Of a stretch of 64,000 nucleotides of DNA, positions 55,057 through 64,000 are shown one piece after another; position 1 is the stretch's first letter, and each line of letters opens with the position of its first letter. The position numbers were made by a program, and so were the translations under genes. Source of the stretch: Euglena gracilis (taxonomy: Eukaryota; Euglenida; Euglenophyceae; Euglenales); assembly GCA_039621445.1 (NCBI GenBank), contig CP154957.1, positions 19,794,714-19,858,713 of the forward strand. The letters run 5' to 3'. The notes below the pieces were generated by a model. The model had not been told where the DNA came from. It did not search any database and saw only the letters and a list, made by a program, of their open reading frames with translations.

Positions 55057-55514
55057 GTGTTGTGGACTGTTCTGTGGGTTGGGCAGGAACAGGCCAGAAA
55101 CAACGCAATCAGTTTCTGGCACCGGAGGCCGCGCCTGCAACCCCGTTCGAAGTTTTGGATCTCAAACTTGTTGTTTTGCATATTTTGCTGATTGTAAATT
55201 GTTGTATGTTTTTGCAATTTCTGCTTTTCGAGTCTGGTTTGAGGCACCCCTGTGGCGGGCCAGCCAGCAACCTTCTGGCTGGCAGCCAGCCCTGAATTTC
55301 CAGCCTCTGGGCAGGAACACCGGCTCATGATGGTGGGTGCGGGTCAGAGTCTTCAAGGACAGCCCCCCCCCCCCGTCCAGCGATAGACTGCCACGCGACC
55401 CCCTTGAAACATGTGCCCCAAACGCCCTTGTGCGCTGACTGCATCGTTGCCATTCTCTGGCGTCATCATGGGTTGTCACCACACCATTCCTTAACACCTG
55501 TCCCACCCCACCCC

Positions 55515-55800
55515 TGGGGGGTGACTGACTGGTTTTTCAGAGCGACTGACTGGTTTTCTGGCCAAGAGCCCCCCCCCCCCCAGGGGGGGGGGAGGCCCGA
55601 AAATGAAAAAGTGGCTGGCCTGGCGCCGAAGGCGCCGGAATTTTTTTGGATTTTGAGACTTTTGGCCTTGTGCCTTGCCAACATAAGTGCATTCAAGAGT
55701 GGCCGACCCCCCCCCCCCGGAGGGTGACTGACTGGGTTTTTTGGGAAAAAGTGACTGACTGGGTTTTTCAGAGTGGAAAGTGACCCCCACCCGGGGGGGT
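55515..55800 (+). repeat. Dispersed repeat R1, copy 1
   Basis: Features shared with 59805-60065 are GTGACTGACTGG(T/G)TTTTCAGAG steps on both sides, a GGCGCC-GAA-GGCGCC hairpin (55622-55636), a TTTTTGGATTTTG-like tract, ATTCAAGAGTGGCCGA and a long C/G run. The two copies are clearly related but diverged. Confidence 0.7.
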
Positions 55801-56164
55801 CGCTAAGCAATGCTATGGTTGTCACCCAGTGGCAGGTTGCAAACCAGTTCTGGCTTGTGGCATACTGGAAACAATGCAGCCTTGTGCCAGCCCTCCACCA
55901 CAGACTTTTTCTCATCCCTCTCCCTTCATTGAATCGAAATTGGCGATAGATGGGAAGTCCTTTGGTTTTGAGGTTGGTGGTAGAAGGGGGTCGCTGAGCT
56001 CTTATCCCTTTATGGGTAAGAGCGAAGCTTACCACTGGCGAAACCCCCCCACTCGACCCCCCCCCCCCCCCGCCCCCCCCCCCCGGGTCGGGGCCACCTC
56101 GGGAACTGACGGATTACCATGATCCCGGCCCGGTTCCCGGAATTTTTTTTTTCAGTTGCGAGCC

Positions 56165-56740
56165 ACTGGATTTCTAGTTTCCGAATCACCTGGGTTTGAC
56201 CCCCAACTCCCCGCCAGGCCCGAGTTATTCACGCGCGAAGGGGTCCAAACTGGTCAGGATTGGCCCGCCCCCCCCCCCCTGGATAAGCCCCCCCCTTTGG
56301 ACTCTGCCATTTCGGGCCCAAAAAATGTCAATTTTCAAAATATCTCCAAAATCAAGCCAAAGCAAAGGAAATGTCCACAGACCTAATTTGAAGCCCTTTG
56401 GAACGCCCCATCGATCGGTATTTTGATATCCCCAACTCTCCCGCCTAGCCCGAGATACGGCCATTTTCGGCCCAGATCTGTACACTTTTCCCACTGTTCG
56501 ACTTGGCTGTTTTCGGGGGGTGGGGGGTCAAAAAATCGATGTTTTCAAAATTTCTCGAAAATGATGCAAAATCAAAGGATATGTCTGGAGACCTAAATCG
56601 AAGCCCTTGGAACGCTCTATCTACTGGGATTTTGGTTTCCCCGCAGCTCACCGCCTAGCCCGTGATACGGCCGTTTTTCGGCCAATTTAGGCCATTTTGT
56701 ACACTTTTTCCACTGCTTTTTGGGCCAAAAAAGTCGGAAA
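56165..56740 (+). repeat. Diverged ~210 bp tandem repeat, three copies
   Basis: The GCC(T/A)(A/G)GCCCG(A/T)G(A/T)TA box recurs at 56213, 56443 and 56653 (spacing 230 and 210). Copies two and three also share a TTTTCAAAAT(A/T)TCTC start, (T)CAAAG(G)A(A/T)ATGTC, a GACCTAA(T/A)(T/A)(T/C)GAAGCCC segment, TACGGCC(A/G)TTTT and TGTACACTTTT(T)CCACTG. No coding frame is maintained. Confidence 0.75.
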
Positions 56741-56974
56741 AAAAAACGAAATTTTTTTTTGCCCGAAACGATGTTTTTTGGCCTCCCGGACCCGGAAAAG
56801 GTGTTTTTTGAATCAAAAACGACTGTTTTTTTTACCCCCCTGGCCTCCGGTTTCGGGCACAAAAGCCTTGCATTTCAGTCAAAAGAGCTCCATGGAGTGG
56901 GCCGGTTTATATGGGGGCGTCAGTGAAGGGGTGGGTGCGCGCCTATCAAGAGCTCTCAGCACTATTCAATACCT

Positions 56975-57200
56975 GGTCTGGACCCCCCCCCCCAGATGTT
57001 GGGAGGCGGGGTCTGGACCCCCACCCCCCCTCCTCGGCAAATTCCAAAATAGCAAAAAAAAATTTTTCGGCTGTGCGCCGGAAATGAACAAAATATCCTT
57101 TTTTTCCCTGACTTTCGAGCACTTTTTTTTTGATGTTTTGCTGCTTTCCACATAAAAAATGTTCATGAAATTTCAGAAATGAGCATTTTTGGAATCATTT
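56975..57200 (+). repeat. Dispersed repeat R2, copy 1
   Basis: It starts with C-runs around CAGATGTTGGG and GGGTCTGGACC, then a GGC-TGT-GCGCCGGAAATGA hairpin region, CCCTGACTTT, a T run, GATGTTTTGCTG, AAAAATGTTCATG and AATGAGCATTTTTGGA. The same order recurs at 58225-58460. Confidence 0.7.
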
Positions 57201-57237
57201 TCCACAAAACAGTGTGCCGACTGCCGCGCCGCCGCAG

Positions 57238-57399
57238 GGGAGCGCTTGCGATGGCACCAAGGTCCAGGCTGCCTCCGAAGCGCTTGCCACCGCCCTCCCC
57301 AAGGTCCTCGCCGCCCGGGATTTGCTGCGGGACGCTGCCCGGGCCACCTCGCCCACGCAGTGTGCCATGCGCTCAGGCAGGCCGGATGGTTTTTTGAAG
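57238..57399 (+). CDS. Host gene exon c, unrecognised
   Basis: It begins in phase 0 after GCCGCCGCAG and ends in phase 0 before GTATTG, giving exactly 54 codons. It encodes GSACDGTKVQAASEALATAL and LAARDLLRDAARATS, then CAMRSGRPDGFLK, with high G/C at third positions. The phases agree with exons b and d. The Ala/Leu helix pattern resembles exon b, so the protein may be largely helical. Confidence 0.5.
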
Positions 57400-57425
57400 G
57401 TATTGCTGACTCCATCTTTGGGGGG

Positions 57426-57905
57426 CAGGGGATTTCTTAAGCCGGAGGGAACCCCATCCCCCCGGGGGGGGGTTTCAGCCAGCCAGCAGCTCAAATCCAG
57501 CCAGCAGCCCAAATTCGGGCTGGGAGCCCCCCCCCCGGGGGGGGTTGAGTGAAATAAAATCGGGTCCAGCCTGGCCGGAGGCCGGGCCAGCCGGCTGAAG
57601 GCCGGGCCAGCCGGCCGCAGGCTGGCCAGCCAACAGGCTGCCCAGCACACCCATCCCTGCATAAGTAGGTTCTTCCTCCAGTCCCTGTCCAGCCTGGTTC
57701 TAGGATCGAGGAGGCAAAAATGTTTTAGAAAATTTTTGTTTTTCAGCGACCCAGCCCAGCCCAGCCCAGCCCCCTCCAGCCCCAGACCCTCGCTCCCCTC
57801 CGGGGGGGGGGGGCGGAGGGGGGCAGCCAGCAGCTCAGTTCCAGCCAGCAGCCTTTTTGTCAGCCGGAGGCTGGACCCCCCGGGGTCTTTAAGAAATCCC
57901 CTGTC
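57426..57905. repeat. Foldback (inverted-terminal) element
   Basis: The left end CAGGGGATTTCTTAA and the right end TTAAGAAATCCCCTG are exact complements, and GCCGGAGG follows or precedes each. Inside are two direct copies of CAGCCAGCAGCTCA plus TCCAGCCAGCAGCC (about 57477 and 57823) and a CCGGCC-rich middle. There is no ORF. It resembles a non-autonomous DNA transposon; a target-site duplication is not clear because of the flanking G runs. The left end also occurs alone near 305-326. Confidence 0.6.
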
Positions 57906-58224
57906 GGGGGGTGACCTGCCTAGGCATGCACTCCAAAGTTCCCTCGGCCCCTTTTGCCTGGGCTGGCATTTGACAGCCCACAGAAGCCCAGAAACAGAGA
58001 TTTTTTTTATTTTGGTGGTTAATTTTTTGGGGGTGGGGGGTCCAGCTCATGGATTCATCAAACACCTGTGTGACCCCCCTGGGCGGGGTTCGAGAGTGGG
58101 TGGGTTGGGGCCCCTGGACCCCCCCCCAGGCAGGCCCAGGCAGGGTTGGATGGGAAGCCCTTCGGTATTGAGGTAGGTGGTAGGTGTGGGTCCCGACCAC
58201 CCCTCCCCCCCTGTGGGGGGGGGG

Positions 58225-58460
58225 TAAGGTGGTGGGGGGGTCCGGACCACCCCCCCCCTAGATGTTGGGGGTCCAGACCCCCCCTCCTTGGCAGGTGCCA
58301 AAAATATCAGAAAATTTTCTTCCGGCGCACAGCGCCGGAAAATGAGCAAAAACACCCCTTTTTGCTGACTTTTGGCCATATTGCCCATTTTTTGATGCGT
58401 TGGTGTTTTCCCCCCAAAAATGTTCAAAAAAATTCAAAAATGAGCATTTTTGGATCGATT
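58225..58460 (+). repeat. Dispersed repeat R2, copy 2
   Basis: The hairpin arms TTCCGGCGC (58320-58328) and GCGCCGGAA (58332-58340) flank an ACA loop. The rest follows the same order as copy 1, ending AATGAGCATTTTTGGATCG. Confidence 0.7.
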
Positions 58461-59530
58461 TTCAAAGAAAAATCAGGGATTTTTGACCGTTTTCGACCCG
58501 ATTTCCGGCCCTTTGCCCGTCCATGAAATCGAAAAATTTTCGGCATTTCGAGGTAGGAGGGCGGTCCGACCCACCCCCCCCCCCCCCCCGTGTCGGGAGG
58601 GGGGGGGGGCGGCCCCCCCCCCCCCTCAAGGCTTCCCATCCAACCCTGCCCCCAGGGGAGTGCGCCATGGGTCAGATTTTGGCCTGGCCTTGGCCCTGGC
58701 TGGAAAAATTTTCAAGTGTTTTCGGCCAATTTTGGCTGGTTTTTGGGTGGGTGGGTGGGTGGGTTGAGGCCAGGAAAAAGCGCCCCCCCCCCCCCCCGGA
58801 GGTCACTAAGTGAAGTGAATCTCTGGGTCTGGCCCCGCCCCCAGGGGGTGGTGGGTCGATGGGTACCTCCCTCCCGGAGCAGAGTTTTTCCTCTTTTTGT
58901 TGGTACGAAGTGCCAAATTTTTTTTTGTTGGACCTAAACAAAAGTTGGTCCCCCGAGCCTCCCCCCCATCCCCCCCCTCTCTAGGGGGTGTGACAGGGGT
59001 GGGTAGGTCCAGAACGGCGGACCCTTCCAAAAAAACCTAGAAAGGGCCATTTCTGGGTTTTTTTGGTTTGCTGGCTCTGGATTGCTCTCTGGGAGCAGGC
59101 GGCATCAGTGTATTCCAGGCGACATGGACCCCCATTTTTGAGGCATTGGCCCCCTTTGGCTGCTGAGGTCAACATGCCCCCCCCCCCCCCCGAAGTTGGC
59201 CCCCAGGCCCGGGGGGGGGGGTTAGGTCCCCGAGCACCTCTTGGGAACAAAATCGAGCAGCAACAGAAGCAGCAGGAGCAGCGGCAACAGCAAGAAGGGG
59301 AGCCAGAAAACCGGGAAGGGGAAGGGCAAGGAAAACACAAAAACGGAAGTTTGAAGTCCCAGGGAATATGGGGTCGGACAATTATTGCTCCGAAGAGTTG
59401 CTCCGAAGAAAGGGCCAGAGGCGGAATGCAGTGCCAGGTCTTAAACCAGACAGAAGCCAAAGTGCATCTAAGGGGGGGTTAGGTGGCACATCGGTAGGTG
59501 GCACATCGGGTCGGGGACCCAATCCTCCAG

Positions 59531-59640
59531 CGCCCGGTGGACCGCCCCACCCCTTTGGTCCACGGCTCCCCATGCACCCCCGGCGGCGAGTTCGACCTGG
59601 CGGAGTCTATCATATCCACCTGCGGCCGCCCCACTGGCAT
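59531..59640 (+). CDS. Host gene exon d, unrecognised
   Basis: It begins in phase 0 after ATCCTCCAG and ends GGCAT/GTAGGC, leaving two bases of a split codon. The reading is RPVDRPTPLVHGSPCTPGG, then EFDLAESIISTCGRPTG. The start phase agrees with exon c, and the end phase agrees with the 60657 start of exon e. The opposite strand is also open here, so the call rests on the phase chain. Confidence 0.42.
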
Positions 59641-60656
59641 GTAGGCTGGCCGCCGGGGCTTGGCCAGGGTTTGATGTCGGAGGGGTGCCGGGGGATGCAT
59701 CTTTGCAAATCCATTTAATTTCTGTGTAATTTGCGCAGGTGGTTGGAGAGTAGGTGGGTTTGGACATACAAACACTTTGTCGCTGGCCGACCCCCGCCCC
59801 CCCCCCCCCCCCGAGGGGTGACTGGTTTTTTCAGAGTGACCGATTGGTTTTTGGTCTGCACCCCTCCTGGGAGGGGGGTCGGCAATTAACCTTTTTTTTG
59901 ACCCTGCTCCGAAGGCGTCGGAAAATTTTTGGCCTTTGTTTTTGGCCTGGTCATGCTTTGGGTCAAATTCCCTTTAGATTCAAGAGTAGCCGAGCCCCCC
60001 CCCCCGGGGGGGGTGGTTTTTCGGGGGGGAAAGTGAGTGACTGGTTTTTGGAAGAGTGGAACTTCAGGAGGAGACACATTTCCTTGGGCCGAGACCCAAA
60101 TACGTTTTATTTGTGCTGGACCAAACCAAACAACCAACCACCCCAGGGGGACCCACACTGAAAGCCTGAGAAGCGGCACAAGCTCTGGGGGTCCAAACCA
60201 TACAATTTTTACCGACCCCCCCCCCGGGGGGGTCACTTACCCCATCCCTTGGACCAGAAGTCTGCCCCTCTCTCCCCACCACTGGTCGGACATTGAAACC
60301 CTGGGTTTGGCCCTGACCCTGCTCTCCGCTTCGACCCCCACGCCTGTGTGGCGGTGTAAGGACGCTTCGAGTTCCCTGGCCCCAAACTCTCCATTGCACC
60401 CTTCACCCCAGTGAGGTCATTGGATTTTCTCATAATTGGTCTCCGGTGGGACAAAGTATTCACCCAGATCGAATGAGAATCCAAAAGAAGTCCAGAAACA
60501 TTCGACAAGAGATGGAATGAGTACGGCAAGTATTGGGAGTTACAGTTTCTTTTCCCTCTGACCATCACAGCACACACACAAATCCTTTGCAAACAATCCC
60601 TTACTCGTTGTTTTGTTTTTATTTCTTTTTTTTGAAAAAGAACTGCACATTGGCAG
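59641..60656. other. Proposed intron 4, with repeat R1 copy 2
   Basis: A 1.0 kb stretch that starts GTAGGC and ends with a strong pyrimidine tract (60610-60632) and TTGGCAG. R1 copy 2 spans 59805-60065. No other feature is seen. Confidence 0.4.
59805..60065 (+). repeat. Dispersed repeat R1, copy 2
   Basis: GTGACTGGTTTTTTCAGAG, a GCTCCGAAGGCGTCGGAA hairpin-like segment, ATTCAAGAGTAGCCGAG, a C/G run and GTGAGTGACTGGTTTTTGG follow the same order as copy 1. Confidence 0.7.
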
Positions 60657-60909
60657 TCGAGTGCTGCAATGGCCGCCATGTGCGGTGCCAGAGCTGTGTC
60701 ACCCCGGTCCCCTGCCATCCGAGGGGAGGTTTCAGTCGGCATCCCATAGAGCGATGTTGCCCACCGCTATTCAGTTCAAAGAGTTGGTGGCCTCCTTTCC
60801 ACCCACTCCAAATATCTCGATGTATAGATCTCCGACGGGGATGGTGCTGATCAAGGGCCACCTTCTGCGACCTTTTGACCCCCCCGGAATCCTAGCAGGC
60901 GTCTTTTAA
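60657..60909 (+). CDS. Host gene exon e (possible last exon), unrecognised
   Basis: After a long pyrimidine tract and TTGGCAG, one base completes the Ile codon begun in exon d. The frame then runs to TAA at 60907 (VLQWPPCAVPELCH; then MLPTAIQFKELVASFPPTPN; MVLIKGHLLRPFDPPG; end LAGVF). It may be the 3' end of the gene. Alternatively it may splice out earlier, for example at GGGGAG/GTTTCA near 60726, to a candidate exon at 61823. No family is recognised. Confidence 0.4.
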
Positions 60910-61204
60910 AGTCAGAAGACGAGGTGGGTGGGTGGGTCTGCGGCCGGACTCCCAGTCCGGAGCTTAGAGCCGAAAACTGTTGGGAAATGACCTTAGACAC
61001 CCGGGTTTAGGCGCCCGGTTTTCTGGGCCCGGTTTTAGACGCCCAGTGGGGGGGGGTCAGCGCCGGGCTGGGTGGGGGGGACCCCCCCCCAAGGTTTGAT
61101 GAAAGGAGGTTTTCCTGGTTTTTGGAGGGAGTGTTTCCACCCACTCTCTCACCCCCTTCTGGACCTGGGTGGGGGGGTGGTCCGGACCCCCCCCCAGGTA
61201 AACC

Positions 61205-61420
61205 CCCCCCTCCGACCTATAACCCCCCCCCCCCTCATCCTATAACCACCCCCCATCCTATAACCCCCCCCCCTCCTGGGACCAACCACCAAACCGGGAC
61301 CTATAACCCCCCCCTCAATTTAGGGCAAACAAAGGCAATCAAAGGGGGACCTATAACCCACCCCCACCTATAACCCCCCTCCGGGGGCCGACCATCGAAC
61401 TGGATCCTATAACCCCCGGG
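61205..61420. repeat. CCTATAACCCC interspersed tandem motif
   Basis: Seven occurrences of (C/A)CCTATAACCCC with C runs of variable length within about 200 bp, some spaced by short unique stretches. It differs from standard telomere repeats and is internal here. Confidence 0.75.
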
Positions 61421-62439
61421 GGGGGTATAGATGGGGAGGGGGGTTTAGATCGGGATCCCCCCCCAGGGGGAATTGGGAACCCTCAGGAAGGCCAAATTTC
61501 CTCCATGCCGCTTGTGCTAATACTTTTGAATATTTGACTTTTTTTGCTCAAAACAGTGACACCCATTTAGTCAGTCGTTTTTTGCCAATCCCTGGGGGCA
61601 TTTTTTTCCTGACACTTTGGCCATGCCACTGTGATTCCTCCACCCCTCCCCCTCCTTCACCAGAGGGGGGTTTGTTTCGGACCCCCCCCCCCGCCCCCCT
61701 GGTTCACAATCACGGGTGCCTGATGGGGTATTTTGATTGATATTCTAAGGTTTCCCTGGACACCAAAATCACGAAAAAACGCGCGATACGCATCCACTGT
61801 GGGGGAAGCCGATGCTTTTCAGGCGGTACCCTGCGATGGCCCTTGCGCGGCGCCGTACTCCGCTGTCGGCATCCCCATCGCCCTTCCTTTGTTTCGGTCC
61901 GCCTCCGGGGCTACCGGGCCCCCGCAGGGCTTGCGCACCCCCTGGCAGGGAGTGTTGCGATGAAAGAGTTGGCGCTCTTTGCGTGCCGCTGTGCAAGGCA
62001 CGGCCCTGCCGAGGGGAGATTGGGACTGGCCCAATTCAGTGAAGGGGTTCGGTGGTTGGAATGTTCCCAACATGCTTCCTTTTAACACCTCCGGAGGGCA
62101 AGGTTCCTTATAAGGAGGGGGCTGTACAGCTGTAAGGCTGTTTGGGGCGGAGGAAGAGACCGTGGGGGGGGGTCGATATAACCCGGTCTGGGGGAGCAAC
62201 ACAAGAGCACTGGTGTAAGGGGTCCCTGGCCACTCACCACGCAAACTGGGCCAGAGGCGAAGTTAGCCGGGCATAGACAGACAAGAAGACTCAGTGCAAC
62301 TGAGGGGGAGGGGAGTTCGATATAGGGAGGATGTGCGGGGTTTAAGGGGGGGTGGACCGGGGGGACAGACCCCCCCCCCCCAACTGCCAAGGGGGGTCCG
62401 GACCGACCATGGGGGAGTACCCCGGACCGCCCTCCAAAG

Positions 62440-62600
62440 GTCAAAATTTTCCTTCCGGTGCTTTGCACCAAATATTTTTTGCACTTTGACAAATTTCTGC
62501 CTAAAAAGTGCCAAAATCGCACTTTTGATTGTTTAGGGGGGTCGTAAATATTCGGCCCGGCGCTTTGCGCCGGGCCCGAAAATCAGTCGGCCGGCCCGCT
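62440..62600. repeat. GC hairpin pair of the R2/R1 type
   Basis: GGTGC/GCACC around TTT (62457-62469) and GCCCGGCGC/GCGCCGGGC around TTT (62555-62575) occur within 120 bp, each next to an AT-rich tract and a C/G run. They resemble the central hairpins of repeats R1 and R2. Confidence 0.6.
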
Positions 62601-64000
62601 TTATTGTGTAGGTGGGGGGGGTGTCCCCCCTCCTGTACCGGGGGGGGGGGGTCCGACCCACCCCACCTGCCTTTATGTCGAAGCCTGGCGGGGGGGGGGG
62701 GGGGGTTGCCCGGACCGACCCCTGAGGGGGGGGGGGGGGCACCCAGAACCCCCACCCCACCGACCCACCCAATCCTGGCACGGGACCTCGAACGAGTACC
62801 CCAAGGCTGGGACAACAGTGTCAGCCAGTCCATCACCAGTCAGAAGTCCCAGCCCAAGGCTTCTGTTTATGTCAGAAGGCCGCCCCCGAGGGGAAGGGGC
62901 TGGTGGTTCCGGGCCAGACGACAGGGTGTGGGGGGGGGCGAACAAGGGTTCCGGCGCCAAGCACTGAAAAATATTCAGATGGCCCGGTTTGTTTGCCCCC
63001 ACCCCGTCCCTGGCCCTTGAGGCAGCTTCGTCCCCCCCACGGCAGGCCCGTGCCCCCAGCCGCCGGGGTCCTGTGGCCCGTCCCTGCCGCTGCTGGTCTG
63101 TTTCGCGTGCGGGCAAATGCCTGCACGATGGCCGCGGTTGGCCCGCCCCATGGCCCCTGGTTGGATTACACCCCCCAAATGCTCCAATTGCTCTGGAGGA
63201 TATCCCCAGAAGGTTTCTTTTTGCATTGCCAGTTGAGAACGTTGAAAAGATCCTTCTGTGCAGGGGGGGGGGGGCGTTTTGGCCCCAATTTTCCCCCAAG
63301 ACCATAATAAATTGTAAATTTTTTGTCATTTTTTGTATTTCTTGCTCAACAAAATGCTTATTTGCATGCAAAATGGAAAATTTTCCTCGGCAGAGCCGAA
63401 GTTTTTTCTTTCAAAGTCCTCTCCAGTGGAAAAGAGTACATCCCGGGTATCCTGTCGCCTGTCCAGAAAGCTGAAAATTTTCCTGACCTCCCTTCAGTTT
63501 CGAGGAGGGAGGGGGTGGATCACACCCCCCCTCCATGGCGTTGCGAGGGAGTCCAACCCCCCCCCCCTCATGGCTCCCATGTGTCTCTGGTGGTGGGGGG
63601 GGGTCGACCTTTTCCCCCATTCGGGTTTCAGGACAAATTTTCCTTCGGCACTTTTTGGTGCCAAAGAAATTTTCCCTTCCAAGGTACTATGGCGGTGGGA
63701 GTCCATGCCCTGCCACTTCCGCTTCCTTCGGCTGATTGCCATTTTGGTGGGGGGGGGGGGCGGCTGCCCGTGCACCAGCAACCCTTTGGCTGACCCCTGC
63801 TGTCATGGCCGAGGAAGGACTGACTGGTGTGTTAGTGTGTGTCCCCTTCCTCTGCCACCCCTCACCCCCAGGTTCCTGTGGGCCTTCGGTGGCGCCCCAT
63901 TGGGGCACCTCAGCAGCCCCTGGGGAAACGCAGCGCTCCAACCCTGTAGCATATGGCAGTCGGGGCCCCTCACTGGTGGTTGGTGGGCCCAGATTTCCCC

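Larger units (their letters stand above)
55057..57237. other. Proposed intron 2 with repeats
   Basis: No gene is supported. It contains copy 1 of dispersed repeat R1 (55515-55800), a C/G homopolymer zone near 56050, the three-copy ~210 bp tandem repeat (56165-56740) and copy 1 of dispersed repeat R2 (56975-57200). It ends CCGCCGCAG. Confidence 0.4.
57400..59530. other. Proposed intron 3 with repeats
   Basis: It contains a foldback element (57426-57905), R2 copy 2 (58225-58460), long C/G runs near 58580-58630 and 59180-59220, and a Gln/Glu-rich A/G tract at 59260-59340 that is open in one frame but has no splice-like borders I trust. It ends ATCCTCCAG. Confidence 0.4.
60910..64000. other. Repeat-rich tail, no firm gene
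   Basis: It contains the CCTATAACCCC array, GC hairpins (62457-62469; 62555-62575; 63647-63662) and many G/C homopolymers. Two weak exon candidates exist on the + strand: 61823-62041 (after GCTTTTCAG) and 63046-63212 (after CACGGCAG, ending CCAGAAG/GTTTCT, with the helical peptide LDYTPQMLQLLWRISPE). Neither is tied by phase to exon e as read here. Confidence 0.3.

Noticed and set aside
58550-58640. Pro/Gly-rich ORFs across C/G homopolymers
   Set aside because: They are products of homopolymer runs open in several frames on both strands.
59479-59775. Minus-strand exon antisense to exon d
   Set aside because: It is open in two frames, but the + strand reading has splice borders whose phases fit the neighbouring exons. 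The minus strand has no such chain.
61205-61420. Interstitial telomere repeats
   Set aside because: The CCTATAAC motif with variable C runs does not match standard telomere units such as CCCTAAA or CCCTAA and is not a regular tandem array.
1-64000. tRNA or rRNA genes
   Set aside because: GGTTCGA-like strings were checked (for example near 50714 and 58086), but none had matching arms, and no rRNA core sequence was seen. A covariance-model search would settle it.

Overview
The window is nuclear DNA from a eukaryote with a large, repeat-rich, GC-rich genome. The evidence is a Ty3/gypsy chromovirus, three families of DIRS-type tyrosine-recombinase retrotransposons, splice-site-bounded GC-rich exons separated by roughly 1-2 kb introns, and long G/C homopolymers. 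There is no operon structure, no rRNA and no recognisable tRNA. The mix of chromovirus and DIRS elements fits an alga or another protist, but the sequence alone does not fix the species.

Layout. 1-500: fragments of DIRS terminal sequence. 640-9189: a degraded Ty3/gypsy chromovirus on the + strand. Its order is coiled-coil Gag, capsid-like region, two zinc knuckles, aspartic protease, a methyltransferase-like 'PP' module, RT, RNase H, integrase and chromodomain. 9384-14942: three long unrecognised + strand ORFs, proline-rich and disordered with Cys-containing modules. They share an unusual density of perfect micro-hairpins with the chromovirus. 14943-16093: non-coding. 16094-45357: a nested tandem array, mostly minus strand, built from a non-autonomous DIRS family (called A here). 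It contains three copies of RT plus a truncated RNase H, three copies of a 1.2 kb non-coding segment X, and blocks of a ~1253 bp Gag-derived unit. Two ~5986 bp higher-order units (24054-30039 and 30040 to about 36020) are almost identical. A fragment of a different Ty3/gypsy RNase H lies inside one Gag unit (19479-20345).

45358-49965: DIRS family B (minus), nearly complete, with inverted terminal repeats, Gag, RT, RNase H, methyltransferase-like module and tyrosine recombinase, but carrying frameshifts and one nonsense codon. 49966-52540: DIRS family C (minus), truncated within RT just before the YLDD box. C, B and A lie head-to-tail in one orientation.

52548-60909: five short + strand exons with matching intron phases, proposed as a host gene of unrecognised function. 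The C-element truncation point abuts its first visible exon. The introns and the tail to 64000 hold G/C homopolymer runs, a three-copy ~210 bp tandem repeat, two dispersed repeat families that carry GC hairpins, a foldback element and short tandem motifs.

The most unusual signal is the micro-hairpin system in 1-15 kb: fixed loops or cores (ATTA, ATTAC, TATTAC, TATTCG, ATGAA, GGATATCC) flanked by different but perfectly complementary arms, placed inside conserved coding sequence. The same class recurs as a 15-bp-arm hairpin in segment X, and a 13-bp-arm inverted repeat marks every Gag-unit junction in the DIRS-A array.
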